A stretch of 64,000 nucleotides of DNA, from assembly GCA_036502575.1 (NCBI GenBank), contig DASXYL010000029.1, positions 141,264 to 205,263 of the forward strand. Reading direction: 5' to 3'. A program made the translations under genes and the position numbers. Shown one piece after another: positions 36,294 to 45,341 of this stretch; the first letter of the stretch is position 1, and the number at the start of each line of letters is the position of its first letter. The notes below the pieces were generated by a model that searched no databases, was not told where the DNA came from, and saw only the letters and a list, made by a program, of their open reading frames with translations. This DNA is from DASXRA01 sp036502575. GTDB lineage: Bacteria; Actinomycetota; Actinomycetes; Mycobacteriales; Jatrophihabitantaceae.

Positions 36294-38251
36294 TCGATCT
36301 CGACGCGCAGCCCGCTCGGCGCCCGGATCACGTCCGCCATCCCGTCGGCGGTGAGGTGCACATCGAGGCGCTCGCCGGCGACGCGCAGACCGTGCACGGT
36401 CAGTTCCCCGACCGGCGACGGGCGTAATGGCGCGAGCCGCAGCACCCCGTTCGGGACGTCCGGCCGCAACCCGAGCAGGCGGCGCAGCACCACGATCGCG
36501 GCCCCGGCCGACCAGGCCTGCGGCCGGCAGGCCGGCGGGTACGGCACCGGCGGGCCGTCCGCGGCCGGCGTCCCGGCGTACAGCTCGGGCAGCCGGTAGT
36601 CGAACGCGGCCGCGGCGGCGAGCAGGCCGGTGATCACGCTCCGGGCGGCCGCCGCCGGCAGGGCGTCCAGCACGATGGCCGTGTCGTGCGGCCACACCGA
36701 TCCGCAGTGGTAGCTCTGCGGGTTGTACCCGACCGATGTGCTGGCCAGGGTGCGCAACCCGTACCCGCCGTCCATATCGGGGGCAGCCAAGCGGGCCGCC
36801 ACGGCGGCCTCCTCGGCGTCGTCGAGCAGCCCAGTCCCGAGCAGGTGCCCGATGTTCGACGTGACGGTGTCAACCGGGCGGCCCCTTCCGTCGCCGCCGG
36901 CCAGGGCGATCGCGGGGTAGCCGTCGTCGGTCCAGAACCGGGCCCGGAACCGGGCCGCGAGCGCGTCCGCCCACTCCCGCCACCGCTGCGCGCCCGGGCG
37001 GCCGAACGCGTCCAGCAGATCGCCGCCCTGCCGGGCGGCCGCGTAGGCGTACCCCTGTACCTCGCACAGCGCGATCGGAGGTGCGGCCAGGGCGCCGTCG
37101 CTGAACTGCACCGCGTCGGGGGAGTCCTTCCAACCCTGGTTGGCGAGCCCGCGGCCGGACGTATCGCGGTAGGAGACGAAATCCTCGGTGTCGCCCAGCC
37201 AGGCCAACGCCGCCTCGAGGTTGGGTAGCAGCGGCGCCACCTGGGCCGGCGGCAGGCCCCAACGCCACGCGTCGTGCAGCAGCGAGATCCACAACGGGGT
37301 CGCGTCGACCGTGCCGTAGTAGACGGGCGGCAGCGGGGCATCGAGGTCGGGTCGGCGGATCTCGTGCAGGATCTTGCCGGGCTGCTCACCGGTCGTGACG
37401 TCGGTCCGGGTGCCCTGGCGCCGGGCGAGCGTGCGCAGGGTGCCGGCCGCGAGGTCGGTGCCGAGCGGCAACAGCATCCGGGCGGCCCAGATGGAGTCCC
37501 GCCCGAACAGGGTGAGGTACCAGGGCACGCCGGCCCCGAGGAACCCGTCGTCCGGCGCGCCCGGATCGGCCAGCAGCAGCGCGTCCAGGTCGGCGACGCT
37601 CTGCGCGACCAGCGCCGCGAGCCGGCGGTCGTCGGCCTGCACCTCCGGGGCGGCGAAGGCGGGCCGCGTCGAGGCGATCACGACCGGCGCCCCCGAATCG
37701 CGGGCCACGACGGTAATGGTGAGCCGGAACGTCTCGCCGCGCTCGAGGTTGACCGGCCACTCGAGCCGGTCCGACCCGGGGTCGGCGTGCACGTGTACCT
37801 CCACGCCATCGGCCGACCAGGGCGGACCACCCGGAACGACCGCGGTCGGCTCACCCGTCCGGATCGCCGCCATCGCGGCCAGATCGCAGCCGAGCTGTAC
37901 AGCCAGTCGTGTGCGAACCGGCGTCCGGGCGTAGGTGGTGATCTCGATCCGTTCCTCGACCCCGTCGGCGACTACCCGCCGGACGCGCCGCACGAGCACC
38001 GTCGGGTCCGAGCCGCCGTCGCCGAGGCCGCGGGCGGTCGACACGAATCGGGCCGTGTCACCGGCGGCCGACGCCCGCAGCGGCGCCGGCTCGACCCCGT
38101 CGAGGGTCAGCACCATTCGCGACAGCATCCGCCGGTCGGCGACGTAGACGCCCTGAACGCCCTCGGCGCGGATCTGGCCGTCCGGTCCGGAGATAGCCTG
38201 GGCCGGCGCGCGCACGGCGCAGATCAGGTCGTGCAGGTAGGGCTGACGCAT
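36290..38251 (-). CDS. Amylo-alpha-1,6-glucosidase-like glycogen debranching protein
   Basis: 653 residues. The N-terminal GDE_N_bis-like domain begins PYLHDLICAVRAPAQAISGPDGQIRAEGVQGVYVADRRMLS; the C-terminal (alpha/alpha)6 domain carries DDGFLGAGVPWYLTLFGRDSIWAARML, LANQGWKDSPDAVQFSDG, MDGGYGLRTLAS and YHCGSVWPHDTAIV, which hold the acidic catalytic residues of this GH133-type family. Probably debranches glycogen or a related oligosaccharide. ATG at 38251 lies 39 bp from the divergent ligA start. Confidence 0.88.
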   Translation of the reverse strand: MRQPYLHDLICAVRAPAQAISGPDGQIRAEGVQGVYVADRRMLSRMVLTLDGVEPAPLRASAAGDTARFVSTARGLGDGGSDPTVLVRRVRRVVADGVEERIEITTYARTPVRTRLAVQLGCDLAAMAAIRTGEPTAVVPGGPPWSADGVEVHVHADPGSDRLEWPVNLERGETFRLTITVVARDSGAPVVIASTRPAFAAPEVQADDRRLAALVAQSVADLDALLLADPGAPDDGFLGAGVPWYLTLFGRDSIWAARMLLPLGTDLAAGTLRTLARRQGTRTDVTTGEQPGKILHEIRRPDLDAPLPPVYYGTVDATPLWISLLHDAWRWGLPPAQVAPLLPNLEAALAWLGDTEDFVSYRDTSGRGLANQGWKDSPDAVQFSDGALAAPPIALCEVQGYAYAAARQGGDLLDAFGRPGAQRWREWADALAARFRARFWTDDGYPAIALAGGDGRGRPVDTVTSNIGHLLGTGLLDDAEEAAVAARLAAPDMDGGYGLRTLASTSVGYNPQSYHCGSVWPHDTAIVLDALPAAAARSVITGLLAAAAAFDYRLPELYAGTPAADGPPVPYPPACRPQAWSAGAAIVVLRRLLGLRPDVPNGVLRLAPLRPSPVGELTVHGLRVAGERLDVHLTADGMADVIRAPSGLRVEID

Positions 38252-38277
38252 ACCGGCATTCTGTCGGGTCGGCCAGG

Positions 38278-38283
38278 TAGGTT
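38278..38283 (+). promoter_or_regulatory. -10 box of leaderless ligA promoter
   Basis: TAGGTT ends 7 nt before the GTG start of ligA; no Shine-Dalgarno sequence. Confidence 0.5.
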
Positions 38284-38290
38284 TCACGGC

Positions 38291-40441
38291 GTGACCGAGC
38301 CGAAGGTGGCGACCGCTGACGCGCGCGAGGAACACGCGCAGGTGAGCCAGACGATCGAAGAGGCGCGCTACCAGTACTTCGTCCTCGACACCCCTACGCT
38401 CAGCGACGCCGATTACGACGTCCTGATGCGGCGGCTGCAAGCGCTCGAGGACGAGTATCCGGATCTGCGCACGCCCCAGTCGCCGACTCAGACGGTCGGC
38501 GGCACATTCTCGACGCAGTTCACCGCGGTCGATCACATCGAACGCATGCTGAGCCTGGACAACTCGTTCTCGATCGACGAGCTCATCGCCTGGGCGCACC
38601 GCGTCGAGCGTGATGCCGGGGTCGTCCCGGCCTACCTGTGCGAGCTCAAGGTCGACGGGTTGGCGGTCAATCTGCTCTACCGTGACGGGCGCCTCGTGCG
38701 CGGCGCCACGCGTGGTGACGGGCGTACCGGCGAGGACATCACCCCCAACATCCGCACCATCGAGGGCGTGCCGACGCGGCTGGCGGGCACTGGACGGTCA
38801 GCCGTACCGGGCGTGCTCGAGGTGCGCGGTGAGGTGTACTTCCCGGTTGCTCAGTTCGAGGAGCTCAACGCGTCCCTGGTCGCCGCCGGCAAGGCGCCGT
38901 TCGCCAACCCCCGCAACACTGCGGCCGGGTCGCTGCGGCAGAAGGACCCGCGGGTGACGGCCAGCCGGAATCTGCAGCTGGTGCTGCACGGCGTCGGCCG
39001 CGTGGAGGGCGGGCCCACGATCAGCGCGCAGTCACAGTGGTACGAGGCGCTGCACGGCTGGGGCCTGCCGACGTCCACGCGCTATGAGGTGGTGCCCGAC
39101 CTGACCGGGGTGCAGCGCTACATCGACTACTACGGCGAGCACCGCCACGACGTCGAGCACGAGATCGACGGTGTGGTGGTGAAGGTCGACGACCTGTCCC
39201 TGCAGCGTCGGCTGGGCTCCACCAGCCGGGCCCCGCGCTGGGCCATCGCGTTCAAGTACCCGCCCGAAGAGGTCAACACCAAGCTGCTCGACATCCGGGT
39301 GAACGTCGGGCGCACCGGGCGGGTTACCCCGTTCGGCGTGATGGAGCCGGTGAAGGTGTCCGGCTCGACGGTCGAGATGGCCACCCTGCACAACGCGTCC
39401 GAGGTCGAGCGCAAGGGCGTGCTGATCGGCGACACCGTCGTGCTGCGCAAGGCCGGCGACGTGATCCCCGAGATCGTCGGCCCGGTCGTGGCATTGCGCG
39501 ACGGCAGCGAGCGACCGTTCGTCATGCCCACGAAGTGCCCCGAGTGCGGAACGAAGCTGGGCTACGAGAAGGAGGGCGACGCCGACCTGCGCTGCCCCAA
39601 CACCCGCTCCTGCCCGGCCCAGCTGCGCGAGCGGCTGTTCCACCTGGCCGGGCGGGGCGGGTTCGACATCGAGGTGCTGGGCTACGAGGCGGCGGTGGCC
39701 CTGCTCGACGCCGGCGTGGTGCACGACGAGGGCGACGTGTTCGCCCTGGACGCCGACACGCTGCGCACCGTCGAGCTGTTCACCCGGGCGGCCAAGAAGA
39801 CCGATCCCGAGGATCAGGTGCACGACGGGCGGGTGCTGTCGGCCAACGCCCAGCGGCTGCTCGACAACCTCGACGCCGCCAAGCACCGGCCGTTGTGGCG
39901 GGCGCTCGTGGCCCTGTCGATCCGGCACGTGGGGCCGACCGCGGCGCAGGCGCTGGCCCGCTCGTTCCGGTCGCTGGATCGCATCGCGGCTGCCTCGGCC
40001 GAGGAGCTGGCCGCCGCCGACGGCGTGGGGCCGACCATCGCCGACGCGATCCGGGAATGGTTCGACGTCGACTGGCACCGCGACATCGTCGAGAAGTGGC
40101 GGGCCTGCGGGGTCTCGCTGGCCGACGAGGCCGCCGACGAGGGCCCCCGCCCGCTCGAGGGGCTCAGCATCGTGGTGACGGGGTCGCTCGCGTCGCATTC
40201 GCGCGACTCGGCCACCGAGGCGATCACGTCCCGGGGCGGCAAGGCGTCCGGGTCGGTGTCGAAGAAGACGGCGTTCGTCGTCGTCGGCGACTCGCCGGGC
40301 ACCAAGCACGACAAGGCCGTGCAGCTCGGCGTCCCGGTACTCGACGACGCCGGCTTCGCGGTACTGCTCGACAAGGGCCCCGACGCCGCCCGCGAGGTCG
40401 CCCAGATCGGCCCGCCCGACCAGGACACCGCGCAGGAGTAG
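38291..40441 (+). CDS. ligA: NAD-dependent DNA ligase
   Basis: 716 residues, essential replication and repair ligase. Domain Ia YxxD-type (SDADYDVLMRRL), adenylation site CELKVDG with Lys120, GDGRTGEDIT, EVRGEV, the four-Cys zinc finger CPECGTK...RCPNTRSCP near residue 415, helix-hairpin-helix repeats (LSIRHVGPTAAQALA, LAAADGVGPTIADAI) and a C-terminal BRCT domain (GLSIVVTGSL...KTAFVVVG). GTG start with TAGGTT box. Equivalent of Rv3014c. Confidence 0.98.
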   Translation: MTEPKVATADAREEHAQVSQTIEEARYQYFVLDTPTLSDADYDVLMRRLQALEDEYPDLRTPQSPTQTVGGTFSTQFTAVDHIERMLSLDNSFSIDELIAWAHRVERDAGVVPAYLCELKVDGLAVNLLYRDGRLVRGATRGDGRTGEDITPNIRTIEGVPTRLAGTGRSAVPGVLEVRGEVYFPVAQFEELNASLVAAGKAPFANPRNTAAGSLRQKDPRVTASRNLQLVLHGVGRVEGGPTISAQSQWYEALHGWGLPTSTRYEVVPDLTGVQRYIDYYGEHRHDVEHEIDGVVVKVDDLSLQRRLGSTSRAPRWAIAFKYPPEEVNTKLLDIRVNVGRTGRVTPFGVMEPVKVSGSTVEMATLHNASEVERKGVLIGDTVVLRKAGDVIPEIVGPVVALRDGSERPFVMPTKCPECGTKLGYEKEGDADLRCPNTRSCPAQLRERLFHLAGRGGFDIEVLGYEAAVALLDAGVVHDEGDVFALDADTLRTVELFTRAAKKTDPEDQVHDGRVLSANAQRLLDNLDAAKHRPLWRALVALSIRHVGPTAAQALARSFRSLDRIAAASAEELAAADGVGPTIADAIREWFDVDWHRDIVEKWRACGVSLADEAADEGPRPLEGLSIVVTGSLASHSRDSATEAITSRGGKASGSVSKKTAFVVVGDSPGTKHDKAVQLGVPVLDDAGFAVLLDKGPDAAREVAQIGPPDQDTAQE

Positions 40442-40543
40442 CGCGGCGCAGTCGGCTCGGCGGTGCGGCGCGCCGCGATCACACGAAACCCATCTCCTGC
40501 GACGATGAAATTTCGGTATGTCGGTATTTGACGAGTTGGGATC

Positions 40544-42490
40544 GTGAGCGCAACCACGCAACGGCGTTCGGGCCAATGGCTGGCCGGGCTGGACGGCCTG
40601 CGAGCCTTGGCGGTCGCTGCCGTCGTGGTGTTCCACTTCGCCCCGACGGTGCTGCCCGGCGGCTTCCTCGGCGTCGACCTGTTCTTCGTCATCAGTGGCT
40701 ACCTGATCACCCGGATGCTGCTGGCCGAGATCGACGCGACGGGACGCATCTCGGCGCGCGACTTCTACCTGCGCCGTATCCGCCGGCTGCTGCCGGCCGT
40801 CGTCACCCTGCTGATCGTCACCGCGACAGCGAGCGCGCTGCTCTGGCGCGACGAGCTGCCGACCATGCGCGGCGGGGTGCTGTCCAGCCTCGGCTACGTG
40901 ACGAACTGGTGGCTGATCGGCGGTCACCAGTCGTATTTCGTGGCCTCCGGACGTCCCTCGATGGTGCAGCACCTGTGGTCGCTGGCCATCGAGGAGCAGT
41001 TCTACCTGATCTGGCCGGTGGCGCTGGTGATGATCGCCGGCGCGTTCCTGACCTGGCGGCGCGTCGACGCCCGCCCGCCCGCGGTGTTGGCGGCGGGGCG
41101 GCTGTACCGCATCGCCGGAGTCGCCACCGGCTTGGCGCTCGTGTCGACGCTGGCCATGGCGTTGTTGGCGATTCGCTCGGACGTCCCGTACGGCGCCGAC
41201 TCGGGACGCGTCTACTTCGGCACCGACACGCACGCGATGGGGCTGCTGCTCGGCAGCGCCGCGGGCGCCCTCGCCACCCGCGGAACCCTGCCGTTCGCCC
41301 GCCGACGTCCGCTGCTGCGGGGCGCGTTCCTCACCGATCTGGCCGCCGTGATCGCCCTGATCGTGCTGATCCGGATCGTGACCAGCGTCGACGAGTTCGC
41401 GCCGTGGCTCTACCGGGGCGGGTTCCTTGCGGTCAGCGCGTTGTGCGTCGTGGTCGTGGCGGCGGCGCCGCGGCCGGCGAGCGTGGTCGGCTGGCTGCTC
41501 GACCGGGCCCCGCTGCGCTGGCTGGGCAGCCGGTCCTACTCGATCTACCTCTGGCACTGGCCGGTGGCCGTCGTGACGCGGCCGGATATCGACCTGGCGA
41601 TGTCGGGCTGGCACCTGTTCGCGCTGCGGACGGCGGTCACGATCGGTCTCGCCGAGGCGAGCTTCCGCCTGGTCGAGGTGCCGTTCCGCGTCGGCGGCGT
41701 CCGCGCGGTCGTGCGCGCCTGGGGCTGGCCGCGACTGTCGCGCACGGCCCGGGCTCGCGTAGCGCCGGCCGCGTTGGCCGGCGCGTTCGTGATCGCCGGC
41801 TCGCTGATCTCGGTGTTCGTGTACACCACCCCCCGCCCGGCGCTGGCCGCCGCGCCCCGATCGCCCGCCCCGCCGCCGTCCACCACCGCGACACCGAGTC
41901 GGGCCGCCGCGTCGGCCAAGCCGGCCGCGCCGAAGCCAGCCGCGCCCAAGCCGGCGGCGCACCGGCCGGCGCCGCGACCCGCCGGCAGCGTCGCGCCCCG
42001 CAAACCGGCCAAGCCCGTCCCGAAGCCGGTCGTCAGTGCGTTCGGCGACTCGGTGATGCTCGGCGCGACGCCCGATCTGGCCGCCACTATCGCGCACCTG
42101 AATGTCTCGGCCGTCGAGGGACGCCAGGCTCGCGAGGTGTTCGCCGACATCGGCCGAAATCGTAAGGCCGGCGCGCTCGGCACCTGTGTCGTCATCCACA
42201 CCGGCGACAACGGCATCATCTCGCCCGACGACCTGTCCTCGACGCTGAACTCGCTCGCCGATCGCGTCCGCGTGGTCGTCGTCACCGACCGGGTGCCCCG
42301 GGACTGGCAAGGCCCGAACAACGACATACTGCACGGTACGGTCGGGCGTTTCCACAATGCCGTCCTGGTGGATTGGTACGCGATCTCCAACCGGCACAAG
42401 GACTGGTTCTACAAGGACGGCCTGCATCTGCGACCACCCGGCGCGCAGGCCTACGCGGCCGCGATCGCGGCGGCCGTTCGAGCGGCATGA
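40544..42490 (+). CDS. Acyltransferase-3 / SGNH fusion membrane protein (OafA-like)
   Basis: 648 residues. Acyltransferase-3 domain with about ten TM helices (GLDGLRALAVAAVVVFHF, GGFLGVDLFFVISGYLITRML, LWSLAIEEQFYLIWP with the family His/Glu residues, YSIYLWHWPVAVV). A last TM (PAALAGAFVIAGSLISVFVYTT) leads to a Pro/Ala/Lys linker and an extracellular SGNH domain: SAFGDSVMLGA (catalytic Ser) and DGLHLRPPGA (Asp, His). Likely O-acetylates a cell-wall polymer. GTG start; no clear ribosome site. Confidence 0.93.
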   Translation: MSATTQRRSGQWLAGLDGLRALAVAAVVVFHFAPTVLPGGFLGVDLFFVISGYLITRMLLAEIDATGRISARDFYLRRIRRLLPAVVTLLIVTATASALLWRDELPTMRGGVLSSLGYVTNWWLIGGHQSYFVASGRPSMVQHLWSLAIEEQFYLIWPVALVMIAGAFLTWRRVDARPPAVLAAGRLYRIAGVATGLALVSTLAMALLAIRSDVPYGADSGRVYFGTDTHAMGLLLGSAAGALATRGTLPFARRRPLLRGAFLTDLAAVIALIVLIRIVTSVDEFAPWLYRGGFLAVSALCVVVVAAAPRPASVVGWLLDRAPLRWLGSRSYSIYLWHWPVAVVTRPDIDLAMSGWHLFALRTAVTIGLAEASFRLVEVPFRVGGVRAVVRAWGWPRLSRTARARVAPAALAGAFVIAGSLISVFVYTTPRPALAAAPRSPAPPPSTTATPSRAAASAKPAAPKPAAPKPAAHRPAPRPAGSVAPRKPAKPVPKPVVSAFGDSVMLGATPDLAATIAHLNVSAVEGRQAREVFADIGRNRKAGALGTCVVIHTGDNGIISPDDLSSTLNSLADRVRVVVVTDRVPRDWQGPNNDILHGTVGRFHNAVLVDWYAISNRHKDWFYKDGLHLRPPGAQAYAAAIAAAVRAA

Positions 42491-42580
42491 TCGCGGTGGC
42501 CGTCCAGACGGCGAGATCGCTCCCGCGACGCCGTCCGATTTGTCGCCCATCCGTGTCGGGTCGGGTGGCTTACCTCGCAC

Positions 42581-42721
42581 CTTTGCTCTGCCTACCTATA
42601 CGCATCACCTCGGTTTACCTATAGGCATCACTTCGGTTGGCTGCGGAAGCACGCCGATGCCGGCTGAGCCCGCCCCGATGCGTACAGGTGACCCCGATGC
42701 GTATAGGTAAGCAGAGCAAAG
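42581..42721. repeat. Large inverted repeat of four CCTATACGCATC-like units
   Basis: 26-bp arms at 42581-42606 and 42696-42721 differ at one base; each arm begins CTTTGCTCTGC and contains ACCTATACGCATC. A second, diverged unit lies inside each arm (CCTATAGGCATC; complement of GATGCGTACAGG). It is locally AT-richer than its surroundings and sits in the 279-bp convergent gap (42491-42769), otherwise empty. Possible bidirectional terminator or protein-binding array. Confidence 0.75.
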
Positions 42722-42769
42722 CAACGCAGGAAGAGTGTCGGACCCGGAGGTCGCAGCGTTACACCCGGC

Positions 42770-43435
42770 TCAGATCACGTTTTCGGCGCTGGCGCGGGTG
42801 ACGCTCGCCGCGACTCCGGCCAGGTGGCGCAGCCGCATCAGTTCGGCCGGCAGCCATCGCAGCGCCGGACGCCCGACCAGCAGCGCGCCGTCGTCGAGGG
42901 GAGCGACCGCCAGCTCGGTGCCGAGCCCAGACCAGTCGCGCGGCGCCCACGGCTCGTCGGCGTCGAGCAGCCGCGCCGGAAGGGGCGGCCACCACGGCAC
43001 GCCGAGCTCGGTGATCTCCGGCGCCGCGGTACTGCGGGCGATGACCGGCGCGGTCTCATCCGTCGGAACGCCGAGCACGATCGACCAGCCGGCCCGGAAG
43101 ATGCGCGTGACGCCGTCGGCGAGCACCTGCAGCGGATCGTCGGCCCCGCCGGCGAGCCGGTCGAGCACCTCCAGCTCGCGGTGCGGGTCGATCGTCCCGG
43201 CGTAGGGGCGAATCGACTCGACCTCGACGCCCGGCACCGAATCCGCCGCCGTTATCAGCGAGTCGGCCAGCCGGTCCGGCGGCAACTCGACGACCAGATC
43301 GTCGACGGCATGGTGGGCGCCGCGCTCGATGACGTCGACGGAGGTGATGTCGGCGCCGACCCCGCCGAGGGCCGTGGCCACTGCGCCGAGAGCGCCCGGA
43401 CGGTCCGGAAGCACCAGGCGCAGCAGGTAGAACAC
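42770..43435 (-). CDS. ACT-domain protein (Rv3013-like)
   Basis: 221 residues. The N-terminal ACT domain is clear (FYLLRLVLPDRPGALGAVATALGGVGADI...VDDLVVELP), suggesting amino-acid binding. The remainder (GWSIVLGVPTDETAPVIARSTAAPEI, WWPPLPARLLDADEPWAP, ALLVGRPALRWLPAELMRLRHLAGVA) is a GAF-like or unassigned region seen in actinobacterial homologues next to gatCAB. GTG start. Divergent from gatC; function unknown. Confidence 0.85.
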   Translation of the reverse strand: MFYLLRLVLPDRPGALGAVATALGGVGADITSVDVIERGAHHAVDDLVVELPPDRLADSLITAADSVPGVEVESIRPYAGTIDPHRELEVLDRLAGGADDPLQVLADGVTRIFRAGWSIVLGVPTDETAPVIARSTAAPEITELGVPWWPPLPARLLDADEPWAPRDWSGLGTELAVAPLDDGALLVGRPALRWLPAELMRLRHLAGVAASVTRASAENVI

Positions 43436-43522
43436 TCGACCAGCTTCCCGTATCCGTATGTCCGCAGAGTTAATGGGGCGCCCTTCAGCCTAATCCGCGC
43501 GACCGGTTTGCGCGGCGGCTCG

Positions 43523-43528
43523 TAGACT
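43523..43528 (+). promoter_or_regulatory. -10 box of leaderless gatCAB promoter
   Basis: TAGACT ends 8 nt before the GTG start of gatC; no Shine-Dalgarno sequence. Confidence 0.45.
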
Positions 43529-43536
43529 GCCCCATC

Positions 43537-43851
43537 GTGCCGGATGAATCGAGCAAGAACATCAGCCGGGCTGACGTCGCCCACCTCGCACGACTCGCGC
43601 GTCTCGCCGTGACCGAACAGGAACTTGACGTCTTCGCCGGGCAACTGGACGTGATTCTCGGCGCGGTGGCCCGGGTCGGCGAGGTCGCAGTCGCTGACAT
43701 CCCGCCGACGTCGCACGCGGTCCCGATGACGAACGTGCTGCGTCCGGACGAGCTACGGCCTTGCCTGCCTCGCGAGGCGGTGCTGGCCGCGGCGCCGGCC
43801 GTCGAGGACAACAAGTTCCGCGTGCCGCGCATCTTGAGCGAGGAAGCATGA
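43537..43851 (+). CDS. gatC: Asp/Glu-tRNA amidotransferase subunit C
   Basis: 104 residues; clamps GatA to GatB. ISRADVAHLARLARLAVTEQELDVFAGQLDVIL, then PTSHAVPMTNVLRPDE and EDNKFRVPRIL, all typical. GTG start; 4-nt ATGA overlap with gatA. Confidence 0.97.
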   Translation: MPDESSKNISRADVAHLARLARLAVTEQELDVFAGQLDVILGAVARVGEVAVADIPPTSHAVPMTNVLRPDELRPCLPREAVLAAAPAVEDNKFRVPRILSEEA

Positions 43852-45341
43852 CCGACCTGACGCACCTCACCGCCGCCGAGATCGCCACCGCCGTCGCCGG
43901 CGGTGAGGCGTCCGCCGTCGAAGTCGCGCAGGCGCACCTCGATCGCATCGCGGCCGTCGACGACCGGGTGCACGCGTTCTTGCAGGTCGACACCGAGGGC
44001 GCGCTGTCGGCCGCCAAGGCCGTGGACGCCAAGCGCGCGGCCGGCGAGCAGCTCTCGCCCCTCGCCGGGGTGCCCCTCGCGATGAAGGACGTCGTCGTCA
44101 CCAAGGACCTGACCACCACCGCCGGCTCGAAGATCCTCGAAGGCTGGGTGCCGCCCTACGACGCGACGATCAGCCGTCGGATCAAGGACGCCGGCATCGT
44201 CATGCTCGGCAAGACGAACATGGACGAGTTCGCGATGGGCTCGTCCACCGAGAACTCGGCGTACGGCCCGACGCACAACCCGTGGGACCTGTCCCGCGTG
44301 CCCGGCGGCTCCGGCGGGGGGTCGGCCGCTGCCGTGGCTGCGTACGAGGCGCCGCTCGCGATCGGCACCGACACCGGCGGCTCGATCCGGCAACCGGCCG
44401 CTGTGACCGGCACCGTCGGCGCCAAGCCCACCTATGGCGGCGTGTCGCGCTACGGGCTGATCGCGCTCGCTTCGTCGCTCGACCAGGCCGGGCCCTGCGC
44501 CCGGACGGTGCTCGATGCTGCGTTGCTGCACGAGGTGATCGGCGGGCACGACCCGTGCGACTCGACGTCGATCGCCCAGCCGATGCCGCCGGTGGTGGCG
44601 GCTGCTCGCGAAGGTGCCCGCGCCGATCTGAGGGGCACCCGCATCGGCGTCGTCCGCGAGCTCGGCGGCCCAGGTACCAGCGGCTACCAGCCCGGAGTGC
44701 TCGCCGCCTTCGAGGCGGCCGTCGAGACGCTGCGTGGCCTGGGCGCCGAGATCGTCGAGGTGAGCTGCCCGCACTTCCAGTACGCGCTCGCCGCCTACTA
44801 CCTGATCCTGCCCAGCGAGTGCTCGTCCAATCTGGCTCGCTTCGATTCCGTCCGCTACGGGCTGCGGGTCGGTGACGACGGCGTCAACTCCCTGGAGGAC
44901 GTCATGTCGCTCACCCGCGAGGCCGGGTTCGGGGCCGAGGTCAAGCGCCGAATCATTATCGGCACGTACGCCCTGTCGTCGGGCTACTACGAGGCCTACT
45001 ACGGGCAGGCGCAGAAGGTGCGCACGCTGATCAGTCGTGACTTCGCGGCGGCCTTCGAGCAGGCCGACGTGCTGGTGTCGCCGTCCTCGCCGTTCGTGGC
45101 CTTCGGCATCGGCGAGCGCATCGACGACCCGATGGCGATGTACGTCAACGACCTGTGCACCCTGCCGGCGTCGTTGGCCGGCACGCCGGGCATCTCGGTG
45201 CCGTGCGGGCTGTCGGAAGGGTTGCCGGTCGGGCTGCAGATCATGGCGCCGGCGCTGGCCGACGACCGCTGCTACCGGGTCGGTGCGGCCTTCGAGGCAG
45301 CCGTCGAGCGAATCGCTCCCCCGGCGGAGGTGCTCGCATGA
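43848..45341 (+). CDS. gatA: Asp/Glu-tRNA amidotransferase subunit A
   Basis: 497 residues. Amidase-signature enzyme that releases ammonia from glutamine to amidate mischarged Glu-tRNA(Gln) or Asp-tRNA(Asn). The Ser-cisSer-Lys triad is visible: Lys80 (LAMKDVV), Ser155 (GGSGGGS) and nucleophile Ser179 (TDTGGSIRQPA). Overlaps gatC and gatB by 4 nt each, so all three subunits are coupled. Confidence 0.98.
   Translation: MTDLTHLTAAEIATAVAGGEASAVEVAQAHLDRIAAVDDRVHAFLQVDTEGALSAAKAVDAKRAAGEQLSPLAGVPLAMKDVVVTKDLTTTAGSKILEGWVPPYDATISRRIKDAGIVMLGKTNMDEFAMGSSTENSAYGPTHNPWDLSRVPGGSGGGSAAAVAAYEAPLAIGTDTGGSIRQPAAVTGTVGAKPTYGGVSRYGLIALASSLDQAGPCARTVLDAALLHEVIGGHDPCDSTSIAQPMPPVVAAAREGARADLRGTRIGVVRELGGPGTSGYQPGVLAAFEAAVETLRGLGAEIVEVSCPHFQYALAAYYLILPSECSSNLARFDSVRYGLRVGDDGVNSLEDVMSLTREAGFGAEVKRRIIIGTYALSSGYYEAYYGQAQKVRTLISRDFAAAFEQADVLVSPSSPFVAFGIGERIDDPMAMYVNDLCTLPASLAGTPGISVPCGLSEGLPVGLQIMAPALADDRCYRVGAAFEAAVERIAPPAEVLA

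Noticed and set aside
39032..42580. 1182-codon open frame antisense to ligA and the acyltransferase
   Set aside because: Two certain genes lie opposite it; the product is His/Arg/Gln-rich shadow sequence.
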